DNA of 64,000 bases, from assembly GCF_038725785.1 (NCBI RefSeq), contig NZ_CP109796.1, forward strand, positions 1,488,001 to 1,552,000, written 5' to 3'. Both the position numbers and the translations under genes were made by a program. Source of the DNA: Termitidicoccus mucosus (GTDB lineage: Bacteria; Verrucomicrobiota; Verrucomicrobiia; Opitutales; Opitutaceae). A model generated the notes under the pieces. It was given only the letters and a program-made list of their open reading frames with translations. It was not told the DNA's origin and did not search any database. Numbering within the stretch: position 1 is the first letter of the stretch; each line of letters opens with the position of its first letter. This document shows, one piece after another, positions 24,893-32,985 of the stretch.

Positions 24893-27793
24893 ATGCCGTC
24901 CATCGCCACCACCACGCCGCCAGCCTCCGCGCCGTCCCCGGGCACGCGCCCCTTGGCTCGCCCGGAGTTGCTCGCGCCCGCCGGCGACTGGGACTGCGTG
25001 CGCGCCGCCGTCGAGAACGGCGCCGACGCCATCTACTTCGGCCTCGATCGTTTCAACGCCCGCATGCGCGCGAAAAACTTCACGCTCGCCGACCTGCCCG
25101 AACTGATGGCGTTCCTCCACCGGCGCGGCGTGCGCGGCTATGTGACCTTCAACACCCTCGTCTTCACCAACGAGCTCGCCGACGCCGCCGACTTCGCCCG
25201 CGCCATCATCGCCGCCGGCGTGGACGCCGCCATCGTGCAGGACACGGGCATCTGCCGTCTCATCCGCCGTCTTTCGCCTGACTTTCCCATCCATGCCTCG
25301 ACGCAAATGACCGTGACCAGCGCGGCGGGCGTGGAGTTCGCCCGCGGGCTTGGCGCGCACCTCGTCGTCCTGGCCCGCGAGAACACCCTCGCCGACATCA
25401 ACGCGATCCAGGAAGCGCAACGCGCCTCCGGCGCCCCGCCGCTGCCGCTCGAAGTCTTCGTGCACGGCGCGCTCTGCGTCGCGTATTCCGGCCAGTGCCT
25501 CACCAGCGAGTCGCTCGGCGGCCGTTCCGCCAACCGCGGCGAATGCGCCCAGGCCTGCCGCCTGCCCTACGAACTCATCTCCGACGGGCAGCAAGTCGAT
25601 CTCGGCGACCGCCGCTACCTGCTCAGCCCGCGCGACCTCGCCGGGATCGACGTGCTCCCCGACCTCGTCCGCGCCGGCGTGGCCTCCCTGAAAATCGAAG
25701 GCCGCCTGAAATCCCCCGAATACGTCGCCAGCATCACCCGCGTTTACCGCCGCGCGCTCGATGCGATCATGGGAATGCGGAATGCGGAATGCGGATTGCG
25801 GAATGAAAACAGCGCCGCGCCCGCCGGAGCCATTCCGCAATCCGCATTCCGCATTCCGCATTCGCGCTACGAGCTCGAAATGTCCTTCTCCCGCGGCCTG
25901 CACACCGGCTGGTTCCGCGGCATCGACAACCGGCACCTCGTCCACGCCCGCTTCGGCACCAAGCGCGGCGTTTTCCTCGGCGAAATCCTCCGCGTCCAGA
26001 ACGAAAGCGTCACCCTGCGCCCCGCCGCCCCGGTCAAACCCGGCGACGGCGTGGTCTTCGACGCCGGCAACCCCGAACAGCGCGAGGAGGGCGGCCGTAT
26101 CTATGAAATGAATACGACGCGCGGCGGCGAGACCACCCTGCGCTTCGGGCGCGGCGACATCGACTTCCGCCGCGTGCGCCCCGGACAGCTCCTCTGGAAA
26201 ACCAACGACCCCGCGCTCGACCGCGAACTGCGCGCCACCTACGAGGGCGACAAAATCCGCCACACTCGTCCGGTCTCCCTCGAAGTCCACGGCCATGCGG
26301 GCGGCCCCCTCACCCTCATCGCCCGCGACACCGAAGAACACGTCGTTCGCGTGGATTCCGCGACGCCGCTCGCGCCCGCGCAAACCCGGCCGCTCACCGA
26401 AGCGAGCCTCCGCGACCAGTTCGGGCGCCTCGGCGGCACCCCCTTCAAGCTCGACACGCTCGCCACCCACCTCGAAGGCGGCGTGATGCTTCCCGTCAGC
26501 GAACTCAACCGCCTCCGCCGCGAAGCCATTGCCAGACTGGACGCCCTGCGCGCGCAACCCAAGCGCTGGACGCTGCGCGAAAACAGCACGGACTTTCCTG
26601 TCTGGACCTCCGGCGAAGCCGCCGGCGCAAATGGGAGCGCGGGCATTCCTGCCCGCGTCGTCGCGGACAGGAATGTGCGCGCTCCTTTCCAAACTCACGG
26701 GCAAGATGCCCGTGGCACTCAATCCGGGGTGCAACCCAAAGTTGTGTCAGCGCCGGAATCTTTCTTCTTTCCTCTTTATCTTTCTCTTTCGTCAGGAACG
26801 GGTGGGGAGAAAGAGGAAAGAGAAAGAAGAAAGAAGAAAGATTCCGGCGCTGACACAACTTTGAGTTGCACCCCTCAATCCACCCCGCCCGAAATCATCC
26901 CCGTCCTCCGCAACCTCGGCCAGCTCGACGCCGCGCTCACGGTTCCGAACCTCGCGACCTTTTATTGCGAGTTCGAAAATCCGAAACACTACCGCGACGC
27001 CGTCAGCCGGGTGCGGAATGCGGATTTCCGAATGCGGAATGAAGACAGCCCCGCGCCCGCCGTCACCACTCCGCATTCCGCATTTCGCACCCCGCATGCG
27101 GAAATCTGGGTCGCCCCGCCGCGCATCACCAAACCCGGCGAGGAATGGATTCTCCGCCAGGTGCGCTCGTGCGAAGCCGACGGCTACCTCGTGCGCAACC
27201 ACGATCACCTCGCGTTCTTCGCCGCCGACCGCAAGCGCGGCGATTTCTCCCTCAACGTCGCCAACCCGCTCGCCGCCGAATATTTCCTCGCGCACCACGG
27301 CCTCGAGCGCGTCACCGCCTCCTACGACCTCAACACCGCCCAACTCGAGGCGCTCCTCTCCGCCGCGCCGCCCGCGTGGTTCGACCTGACGATCCACCAG
27401 CATATGCCTATGTTTCACATGGAGCACTGCGTGTTCTGCGCGTTTCTATCCGCGGGAAAAGATTACCGCGACTGCGGCCGCCCCTGCGAAAAACACGAGG
27501 TCCGGCTGCGCGACCGCGTCGGCGCGGAGTTCCCGCTGAAAGCCGACGCCGGCTGCCGCAACACCGTTTTCAACAATCGCGCGCAAACCGGCGCCGAGTC
27601 CGCCGCGCGCCTTCTCGCCCTGGGCGCGCGCTTCTTCCGCGTCGAGTTCGTCAACGAAACGCCCGCGGAAGTCGCGCACACCCTCCGCCGCTACCAGCAA
27701 CTCCTGCGCGGCGAAATCACCGGCCCCGACCTCTGGCGAGAACTCCGCCTCCTCAACCAGCTCGGCGTCACCCGCGGCCAGATGGAACGATAG
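24893..27793 (+). CDS. U32-type protein (RlhA/peptidase U32 family) with in-frame repeat insertions
   Basis: From the ATG at 24893 the product is 966 residues. The N-terminal TIM-barrel domain reads RPELLAPAGDWDCVRAAVENGADAIYFGL and later LEVFVHGALCVAYSGQCLTS, SANRGECAQACRLPY and LKIEGRLKSPEYVA, matching U32 proteins. Cysteines in SGQCL/GECAQACR and a second group from Cys846 (EHCVFC, CGRPCEKH) fit an iron-sulfur site. The related RlhA hydroxylates C2501 of 23S rRNA; activity here is unproven. Four stretches are translated palindromic repeats: residues about 294-324 (RNAECGLRNE..PQSAFRIPHS), 581-610, 612-661 (acidic/basic runs such as EERERRKKK) and 707-737. Family members elsewhere lack these. 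The upstream 16 codons from 24845 look non-native. Confidence 0.85.
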   Translation: MPSIATTTPPASAPSPGTRPLARPELLAPAGDWDCVRAAVENGADAIYFGLDRFNARMRAKNFTLADLPELMAFLHRRGVRGYVTFNTLVFTNELADAADFARAIIAAGVDAAIVQDTGICRLIRRLSPDFPIHASTQMTVTSAAGVEFARGLGAHLVVLARENTLADINAIQEAQRASGAPPLPLEVFVHGALCVAYSGQCLTSESLGGRSANRGECAQACRLPYELISDGQQVDLGDRRYLLSPRDLAGIDVLPDLVRAGVASLKIEGRLKSPEYVASITRVYRRALDAIMGMRNAECGLRNENSAAPAGAIPQSAFRIPHSRYELEMSFSRGLHTGWFRGIDNRHLVHARFGTKRGVFLGEILRVQNESVTLRPAAPVKPGDGVVFDAGNPEQREEGGRIYEMNTTRGGETTLRFGRGDIDFRRVRPGQLLWKTNDPALDRELRATYEGDKIRHTRPVSLEVHGHAGGPLTLIARDTEEHVVRVDSATPLAPAQTRPLTEASLRDQFGRLGGTPFKLDTLATHLEGGVMLPVSELNRLRREAIARLDALRAQPKRWTLRENSTDFPVWTSGEAAGANGSAGIPARVVADRNVRAPFQTHGQDARGTQSGVQPKVVSAPESFFFPLYLSLSSGTGGEKEERERRKKKDSGADTTLSCTPQSTPPEIIPVLRNLGQLDAALTVPNLATFYCEFENPKHYRDAVSRVRNADFRMRNEDSPAPAVTTPHSAFRTPHAEIWVAPPRITKPGEEWILRQVRSCEADGYLVRNHDHLAFFAADRKRGDFSLNVANPLAAEYFLAHHGLERVTASYDLNTAQLEALLSAAPPAWFDLTIHQHMPMFHMEHCVFCAFLSAGKDYRDCGRPCEKHEVRLRDRVGAEFPLKADAGCRNTVFNNRAQTGAESAARLLALGARFFRVEFVNETPAEVAHTLRRYQQLLRGEITGPDLWRELRLLNQLGVTRGQMER
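25773..25863. repeat. GCGGAAT-unit palindrome translated in the U32 gene (family D)
   Basis: Arms 25773-25805 and 25831-25863 are exact 33-bp reverse complements with a GC-rich 25-nt loop. Each arm is built from GCGGAAT/GCGGATT heptamers. It is read as RNAECGLRNE at one side and SAFRIPHS at the other. Confidence 0.92.
26634..26720. repeat. Hairpin repeat cluster translated in the U32 gene (family E)
   Basis: Small hairpins GCGGGCA..TGCCCGC and CACGGGCA..TGCCCGTG occur together and match the repeat at 2101-2165 in OleB. Both are translated so that the peptide contains AD[KR]NVRAPF. Confidence 0.8.
26726..26874. repeat. Composite polypyrimidine hairpin translated in the U32 gene (family A)
   Basis: The inverted repeat runs from 26726 to 26874. 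The inner part is the family A pyrimidine/purine hairpin; the outer part (GGGGTGCAAC.CAAAGTTGTGTCAGCGCCGG and its complement) is absent from the other copies. The arms differ by a few bases and one expanded unit. The whole element is read through in frame. Confidence 0.9.
27011..27101. repeat. Degenerate GCGGAAT-unit palindrome translated in the U32 gene (family D)
   Basis: The left arm (27011-27041) and right arm (27070-27101) use the same heptamers as 25773-25863 but pair imperfectly. It is read as RNADFRMRNED..PHSAFRTPHAE, close to the peptide of the first copy. Confidence 0.82.
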
Positions 27794-27841
27794 CCGCGTC
27801 CAGCGGCCCGGATTGCCGGGTCCGCCGTTTTGAAAAAGTGC

Positions 27842-27875
27842 AAAAAAAAGGGCTGCCGACGATCAGGGGCAGCCC
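27842..27875 (-). terminator. Rho-independent terminator of asd
   Basis: On the minus strand a GGGCTGCC/GGCAGCCC stem (arms 27868-27875 and 27850-27857) with a 10-nt loop is followed by eight T residues. It lies just past the asd stop. Confidence 0.9.
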
Positions 27876-27904
27876 ATGCCAAAAGGGACAATCAATTGGA
27901 TCGC

Positions 27905-28951
27905 TTATGCCCGGCCGGCGAGCGCCGCCTTCCCGAGCAACCCCTCGCGGGCCATCAACTCGGCGTTTTGCACGGCGTTGAGCGCGGCGCCTTTCCAGAG
28001 ATTGTCGCCGCTCACCCAGAAGCTCAGGCCGTTGTCCCACGCGGTGTCGATGCGCAGGCGGCCCACGCCGCACTTCACCTTTTCGGCGAAATCGAGCGGC
28101 GTCGGATACTTCTTGTTCGCCACGTCATCGACGAGTTCCGCGCCGGGAAACGCCGCGATGGCCGCGCGCGCCTTTTCGAGATTCACGGGACGCTCGAACT
28201 CCGCGCTCACCGAAATCGAGTGCGCCCGCACCACCGGCACGCGCACGGTCGTGGCGGACACGCGGAGGTTGGGCAGCCCCATGATCTTGCGGCTCTCCTG
28301 CGCCATCTTCGTCTCCTCGCCGGTGTAGCCGGTGGCGTCAAACGAATCGATGTGCGGGATGCAGTTGAACGCGATCTGATACGGGTAAACCTTCTTTTCC
28401 AGCGGCAGCCCCTTCACGTGCGCCTGCACCTGGGCTTCCAGTTCGCGCACCGCCTCCGCGCCCGTGCCGGAAACCGACTGGTAGGTCGAGACGATGATGC
28501 GCTTCAGGCCGAACGCCTGGTGCAGCGGCCAGAGCCCCATGAGCATGACCGCGGTCGAGCAGTTCGGGTTGGCGATGATGCCCTCGTGCCGGCGCAGCTT
28601 CTCCGGATTGATTTCCGGGATGACGAGCGGAACGTTCGGCTCCATGCGCAGCGCGGAACTCTTGTCGATCACGAGGCAGCCCGCCGCGACCGCATCCTTT
28701 GCCAGCGCGCGCGTGACCGAGCCGCCCGCCGCGAAAAATGCGAGATCCACGCCGGCGAACACCCCCGGCTTCGCCTCCTCGATCGTGTAGCTCTTCCCAT
28801 TGCGCTCCACGGTCTTGCCCGCCGACCGCGCCGAGGCGAAAAGCCGCAGCGAAGTCATCGGGAAATTGCGCTCATGCAACAGGCGGACGAGTTCTTGACC
28901 AACTGCGCCTGTGGCTCCGACGATACCGACTGTGAGTGATGGTGTGTTCAC
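27905..28951 (-). CDS. asd: Aspartate-semialdehyde dehydrogenase
   Basis: The product has the NADP-binding start LTVGIVGATGAVGQELVRLL and the catalytic cysteine (Cys131) in IIANPNCSTAVMLMGLWPLH, then the substrate segment STYQSVSGTGAEAVREL and RVPVVRAHS. It reduces aspartyl phosphate to aspartate semialdehyde for lysine, threonine, methionine and cell-wall diaminopimelate. The start is taken as GTG at 28951, since the frame upstream (29041) is the complement of the transpeptidase gene. The two genes then start one base apart on opposite strands. Length 348 residues fits the family. Confidence 0.93.
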   Translation of the reverse strand: MNTPSLTVGIVGATGAVGQELVRLLHERNFPMTSLRLFASARSAGKTVERNGKSYTIEEAKPGVFAGVDLAFFAAGGSVTRALAKDAVAAGCLVIDKSSALRMEPNVPLVIPEINPEKLRRHEGIIANPNCSTAVMLMGLWPLHQAFGLKRIIVSTYQSVSGTGAEAVRELEAQVQAHVKGLPLEKKVYPYQIAFNCIPHIDSFDATGYTGEETKMAQESRKIMGLPNLRVSATTVRVPVVRAHSISVSAEFERPVNLEKARAAIAAFPGAELVDDVANKKYPTPLDFAEKVKCGVGRLRIDTAWDNGLSFWVSGDNLWKGAALNAVQNAELMAREGLLGKAALAGRA

Positions 28952-28952
28952 G

Positions 28953-29501
28953 ATGAATAAACCTTTGGAACTGGTCACTAAAACCTGCGCCGCCCTCGGC
29001 ATCAAGCCAACAGAGCGGATTCTTCTCGCGCGCATCTCCACCCAGACGATGCAATTTTTTCGTGGAGGCGAACTCGTCCGTGGTTACGTAATCTCCACCT
29101 CGCGCCGCCCGCCCTCCAACCTGAAAGACTCCCTCGGCACGCCGCGCGGCCTGCACGCCATCACCGAACGCATCGGCGCGGGCCAGCCGCCCGGCATGGT
29201 GTTCAAGGGCCGCGTGCCGACGGGCCGGCATTTTGGCGAATACGACCTTCCGCCCGACGATGACCGCGAAGGCGGCGCGCTCATCACCAGCCGCATCCTC
29301 TGGCTCGGCGGCTTGGAGGACGGGGTGAACCGCGGCGGCGACGTGGACACGCACGACCGCTACATCTACATCCACGGCACGAATCGCGAGCATCTCATCG
29401 GCCGACCCCAAAGCTCCGGCTGCGTCCTCCTGCGCAACCTCGACATCATCGGCCTCTACGAGGAAGTCCGCGCGGGGGACATGGTGATGATCGTGGATTG
29501 A
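28953..29501 (+). CDS. L,D-transpeptidase (YkuD domain)
   Basis: The 182-residue protein has the YkuD signature IHGTNREHLIGRPQSSGCVLL with His141 and the nucleophile Cys157, preceded by GELVRGYVISTSRRPPS and DSLGTPRGLHAI. It has no signal peptide that I can see from this start, unlike many family members, so it may be cytoplasmic or the start may be wrong. These enzymes crosslink or remodel peptidoglycan at diaminopimelate. The start is one base from that of asd, which makes diaminopimelate precursors; the pairing suggests shared control. Confidence 0.85.
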   Translation: MNKPLELVTKTCAALGIKPTERILLARISTQTMQFFRGGELVRGYVISTSRRPPSNLKDSLGTPRGLHAITERIGAGQPPGMVFKGRVPTGRHFGEYDLPPDDDREGGALITSRILWLGGLEDGVNRGGDVDTHDRYIYIHGTNREHLIGRPQSSGCVLLRNLDIIGLYEEVRAGDMVMIVD

Positions 29502-29515
29502 GTCCCTCTGCGGAT

Positions 29516-29815
29516 TGTAACCCAATGGGTTACAATTCCACATAAAATGCGACGGGAGGGCTGGTTTCGGGACTGTTCTTCGGTGGTGCCCCGGGCAGGC
29601 CGGCCTCACACCAATTCCGAACGAGATTTATTCTTTGGCAGCCTCTGTCTTTTTGGAGGGACTGCCTCCGTGCCGTCTTTCCGCGTGGATTGTGTGGCAC
29701 GGGCGTCTCGCCCGTGGGATTGGGTGGCATGGGCGACCCCGCCCATGTTGATCGGAACCTCGCGGCGCGAGCGCCGTCGCATGGGCGGGACGCCCGCGCG
29801 TTCGTCATGAACAAG
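29516..29815. repeat. Mosaic of short dispersed palindromes
   Basis: A 10-bp-arm palindrome TTGTAACCCA..TGGGTTACAA lies at 29516-29536. It is followed by pieces also found, inverted, at about 53630-53712 (ATTCCGAACGAG and GGAGGGAC.GCCTCCGTGCC) and by hairpins of the GGGCGGGACGCCCG type. No gene is supported. Confidence 0.65.
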
Positions 29816-30736
29816 TCGCTAGTAATAGCGGACTTAGTTGGTGGTTAATGGTTTAGAACGAGCAGAGTGTGGCAGGTTAGGGCAGGCATGGGAAGCAAAA
29901 AACAGCATTTTTGGCAACTTCCTGTCAACCTTCCGGAGGGACTTGGGCGCGAGGCGAGCCTCCTATTTGTATTCAAATCATGGATACAAATTCCCATTCG
30001 CCAATAATGCGGGAATCCGCCCGGTGGGTCGAGCCCTATTTTTGTCCCGATGTTTTTTTGGGTTTTCCATAAGTGTTGTCGCGCGTCGAAGGCGCGGATT
30101 TTTCCGCCGGTTGCCCGCCCGCCGGTCGGGGCTTCTCGGCGATGCGGAAAGGCGGCTGTCGCCGTTGGGCATCCTTTTGAAGGGGTGGCGGCAGTCCGGT
30201 GCGGGTGGTTTGCGGCCTTGGTGCGCGTGCGCCGGGTGGCGGCATCATTGCGGCGGCGGGCGTTTTTCGATTCCGTCAGGCGAGTCGGTTTGCAGGGGGC
30301 GCGGCGTCGCATCCTTTGCGCGGAGCGTCCGCGCTGGTCGCGCAAAAGGCGGGTTGCGTTTGGACAGGTGTGTCCGGCGGTGGATTGCATGGACGGGCAG
30401 GCGGAAAGGGCGGAAACACCTGCCAGCCAAAAGAGGCGCGCAAGCCTGTGGGCTGGCAACGCCAGTCCTGCGCGGGTCGCGGTCACGAGGCGTCTGCCGT
30501 GTTCTCTTTGTGCTGGCAGCGGCCAGCGAACCTCCGCGCCCCAATAGTTGCCAGATTGGGTGTCGCGGGCAAGGTGGAGAGCGAAGCGGACCTTGCCCGC
30601 GACACCATGCTCGGCAACGGGGCGCGGTGTGAGGAAATTCCCCATCCGCAAAGTCGGCCATCCCGCAAGGGAAACATCAGCAAAGTGTCCCTGTGGCAGA
30701 TTCCCCCTCGCTCTTCTTTGGTCTCCCGAACTGAAG
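29816..30736. other. Non-coding stretch at the left side of the mobile element
   Basis: About 0.9 kb with no convincing gene: frames on both strands are open by chance and lack family-like composition. It contains a perfect 16-bp-arm hairpin at 30560-30605 (GTGTCGCGGGCAAGGT and its complement, 14-nt loop). The left boundary of the element probably lies here or just to the left, but I found no matching attachment repeat. Confidence 0.5.
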
Positions 30737-31561
30737 TCACGCGAAGTCGAACATTTGCTGTCCAAGTGCGGCTTTGATTTGCTCGGTTTTCTCTGGCGCG
30801 GGCGGTTGTCCCTGTTGCTCGGCAGCGGATGCGATGAGAGCGGTTGCGAGCGGCATCACCGGTTCATTTCCGTTTCCGGTTTCGGTTTGCGGCGCATCTG
30901 TCTGATTTTGCCCGGCGGCAAGTCCGGCGAAGAGGTGCAAGCGTCCCCGGAAAATCCAGTGGATGTTCCGCCATGAGGCGAAGAACTTCATCGAGAGGGT
31001 GTTCCCGTGGATGACCTCGGCAGGGATTCCCCAGAGGGTCGCGTTGATGAAGCACATGTCACAGGCGGTCTTGCTGATGTCGATGGCGGTGACCCGCAAG
31101 CGGCGGCGGTTCTCCGGTGAGAGCGCCTTGGCAAAGGCCAGAATCATCGCTCCCGCGCCGCAGGCCGGTTCGCAGAGCGTGACGGGGCCTTCTGCCGGCA
31201 GCGATGAGTCACCGGCAATCATTTGGGCGATCATTTCGCAGATGTGCTGCGGGGTGTGAAACTCTCCATTCCATTGCTGTCCCTTATGGGAGAGGGCCAA
31301 GTCCATGTAGTGGCCTCCGAGCAGGTCGGTGAAGGGCTGGGCCTCCATTTCCATGACCAGTGCGGCAAGGGCGTGGCTGAAAATTTCCAGTTCGTCCCTG
31401 TTCCAGTGCTTGGCCTCTTCGAGGTATTCGGCCTCTCGGGTGCCGTGCGCGAGCGCGCAAGCGGCCAAAGATGCGAATGCCGTGAACACCGTGTGCGCGT
31501 CGTGGCGGCGGATGAGTTGTTCGAGCAACGGACGGAAGGTCGGGGTTTGACTCGTTTTCAT
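30737..31561 (-). CDS. N-6 adenine DNA methylase-like protein of the mobile element
   Basis: From the ATG at 31561 the 274-residue product resembles HsdM/N6-methylase-fold proteins of conjugative elements: GEFHTPQHICEMIAQM, then SAM motif I CEPACGAGAMILAFA and motif II VTAIDISKTACDMCFINATLWG. The catalytic NPPY/DPPF motif expected after motif III is not visible; that region reads GNTLSMKFFASWRNIHW. It may thus lack activity or use a variant site. Its start overlaps the stop of the upstream gene by four bases. The longer frame to 31810 is a shadow of that gene. Confidence 0.75.
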   Translation of the reverse strand: MKTSQTPTFRPLLEQLIRRHDAHTVFTAFASLAACALAHGTREAEYLEEAKHWNRDELEIFSHALAALVMEMEAQPFTDLLGGHYMDLALSHKGQQWNGEFHTPQHICEMIAQMIAGDSSLPAEGPVTLCEPACGAGAMILAFAKALSPENRRRLRVTAIDISKTACDMCFINATLWGIPAEVIHGNTLSMKFFASWRNIHWIFRGRLHLFAGLAAGQNQTDAPQTETGNGNEPVMPLATALIASAAEQQGQPPAPEKTEQIKAALGQQMFDFA

Positions 31562-32043
31562 GCGACACGGCTTTCGTTGCTGAAGTGCAGTTTGCGGTCG
31601 TCGCCGATGTAGAGATCGACCTCGCCGAAGGACTCGCCGGCGCGGGCGAGTTGCTGCATGGCGAACTCGGCAGGCTCGTCGTTCACGGACTCGTCCAAAT
31701 AGCCGCCGTGGTGGTTGCGGGTGAGCCAGAAGTCGTGGCCGTTGCGCTCGTCGTCGAGGTAGGACAGGTGCCAGGCGCATTCGCGGCAGAATTGCGAGCA
31801 TTCGATCCATGCGCTGGCAAGCGATTCGACCGTGAGGTCGGTGATGCCGTGGTCGCGGTCAAGCGGAGCGCCGGTGTCGTCGCTGGATGCGCGGAGCGCT
31901 GCGCCTATGTAACCGCGCAGGACTCGGAAGAGCATGGTTTCGCCGGTCTCGATGTGGTGGAGAAGCTCCCGGTGAATGGAGGCGCGCTTGCGGCCTTGGG
32001 GCAGGTGGAGTGTTTCCAACACGCAGGTCGTTTCGGTTGTCAT
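31558..32043 (-). CDS. Mobile-element accessory protein, unknown function
   Basis: From the ATG at 32043 the 161-residue protein has a middle region TGAPLDRDHGITDLTVESL and a GHDFWLTRNHHGGYLDE segment that recurs in small proteins of phages and integrative elements. Their role is unknown. It is co-oriented with, and overlaps, the methylase gene. The 5' leader (32044-32240) resembles that of the next gene upstream. Confidence 0.7.
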   Translation of the reverse strand: MTTETTCVLETLHLPQGRKRASIHRELLHHIETGETMLFRVLRGYIGAALRASSDDTGAPLDRDHGITDLTVESLASAWIECSQFCRECAWHLSYLDDERNGHDFWLTRNHHGGYLDESVNDEPAEFAMQQLARAGESFGEVDLYIGDDRKLHFSNESRVA

Positions 32044-32240
32044 GTGATTTGGCGGAATCAGGCGCAGTCCGCTTCCGGCGACATGCCGGATTGTCTCGGC
32101 CTTGCCCGATTCACGCCGTTCCAAGGGCACACCCAGTCAAAGGACGCCGGAGCGGATGCGGAGGCGTCCGGTGTGGAGGCGAGCGCCAGCGAGCTCTACA
32201 TTGACGGGTGTGGCACAATGGCGGAACACGCAGCAGGCAA
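32044..32240 (-). promoter_or_regulatory. Duplicated leader, copy 1 (upstream of 32043)
   Basis: Reading the minus strand, blocks such as TGTTCCGCCA, TGCCACA.C.GTCAATGT, CTCCACACCG, CTTTGACT.G.TGTGC, ATCGGGCA and GTCGCCGG..CGGA.C.GCGCCTGATT occur in the same order as in 32781-32985. The preserved blocks with variable spacers suggest a regulatory DNA or structured RNA leader. Confidence 0.55.
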
Positions 32241-32435
32241 GGGTATTAAGCGAAGTGCCGGTGGGACGAGCGGGTGCGCGGAGCAGTTTTTTCGAGTGCG
32301 ATTTTCACGATTGTATCCAAATATAAAATACGGGCTCGCGTCCGTCCGGTGAGATTACCTGCGCGCGGTTGCCCGGATAAAACGCGGTGGTTCCGGGCGG
32401 CCGCCGCATGCGGCGTTTTGTCGTGCGCCGCGCCC

Positions 32436-32780
32436 TCAAAGCCACTGATGGCTGAGGGTGACCGGGTTGTTGAAGAGTGCCCATGCGAGGTTATAGACCG
32501 CTTCAAACGCCACGCATGTGCCGCCGCCCTCCATGCGAAGCGCCTCGCGCTTTTTGTCGTAGGGTTTGCGCAATGCGATGGCGGCGCTCCACGTGAGGCG
32601 GCAGGGCCTTCCGTGCACGATTGCGTATAAGTCAATGCAGCGGCTCATGCCGCTCTTGCTGATGCCGCGAAGGAAGACGTAAACGGTGTCGCCCTCCTTC
32701 AGGAATTTTCTCAGGTATGCGATAGCTTGGGTGCGCTCGGCTTTTTCGATGCCGCGTGTTTTTTGAGCGAGGTCGTTCAT
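32436..32780 (-). CDS. Mobile-element accessory protein, unknown function
   Basis: The 114-residue product contains GDTVYVFLRGISKSGMSRCIDLYAIVHGR, a pattern I recognise from short phage/plasmid-borne proteins of unknown role, and a C-terminal GGGTCVAFEAVYNLAWALF. No catalytic motif is clear. Its leader (32781-32985) is homologous to that of the gene at 31558-32043, so the two are probably under common control. The stretch 32241-32435 between them holds no gene that I can support. Confidence 0.7.
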   Translation of the reverse strand: MNDLAQKTRGIEKAERTQAIAYLRKFLKEGDTVYVFLRGISKSGMSRCIDLYAIVHGRPCRLTWSAAIALRKPYDKKREALRMEGGGTCVAFEAVYNLAWALFNNPVTLSHQWL

Positions 32781-32985
32781 GTTCGGAAATGAAATCAGGC
32801 GCGGTCCGTTCCCGGCGACGTGCCGGGGTATTCATGACGGCCTGCCCGATCTCGTCCGCCCCGGACGCACATCGAGTCAAAGCCCGGCTGCGCCCCGCGC
32901 AGACGGGCGGTGTGGAGCGCAGCCCGAGCCTGCGAGGGCGAGAACACATTGACCGATGTGGCAGACTTTGGCGGAACAGCGGACA
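32781..32985 (-). promoter_or_regulatory. Duplicated leader, copy 2 (upstream of 32780)
   Basis: See 32044-32240. The two copies share ordered blocks from TGTTCCGCCA to GCGCCTGATT and end shortly before the ATG. They are too diverged to be a recent duplication, while the blocks are kept. Confidence 0.55.

Noticed and set aside
25773-27101. CRISPR array
   Set aside because: Repeats are inverted and made of heptamers inside one reading frame. There are no regularly spaced direct repeats, no unique spacers and no cas genes in the window.
29838-30765. Open frames of 264 and 306 codons on opposite strands
   Set aside because: Neither has a plausible start, domain or hydrophobic pattern; they overlap each other completely and contain dispersed palindromes.
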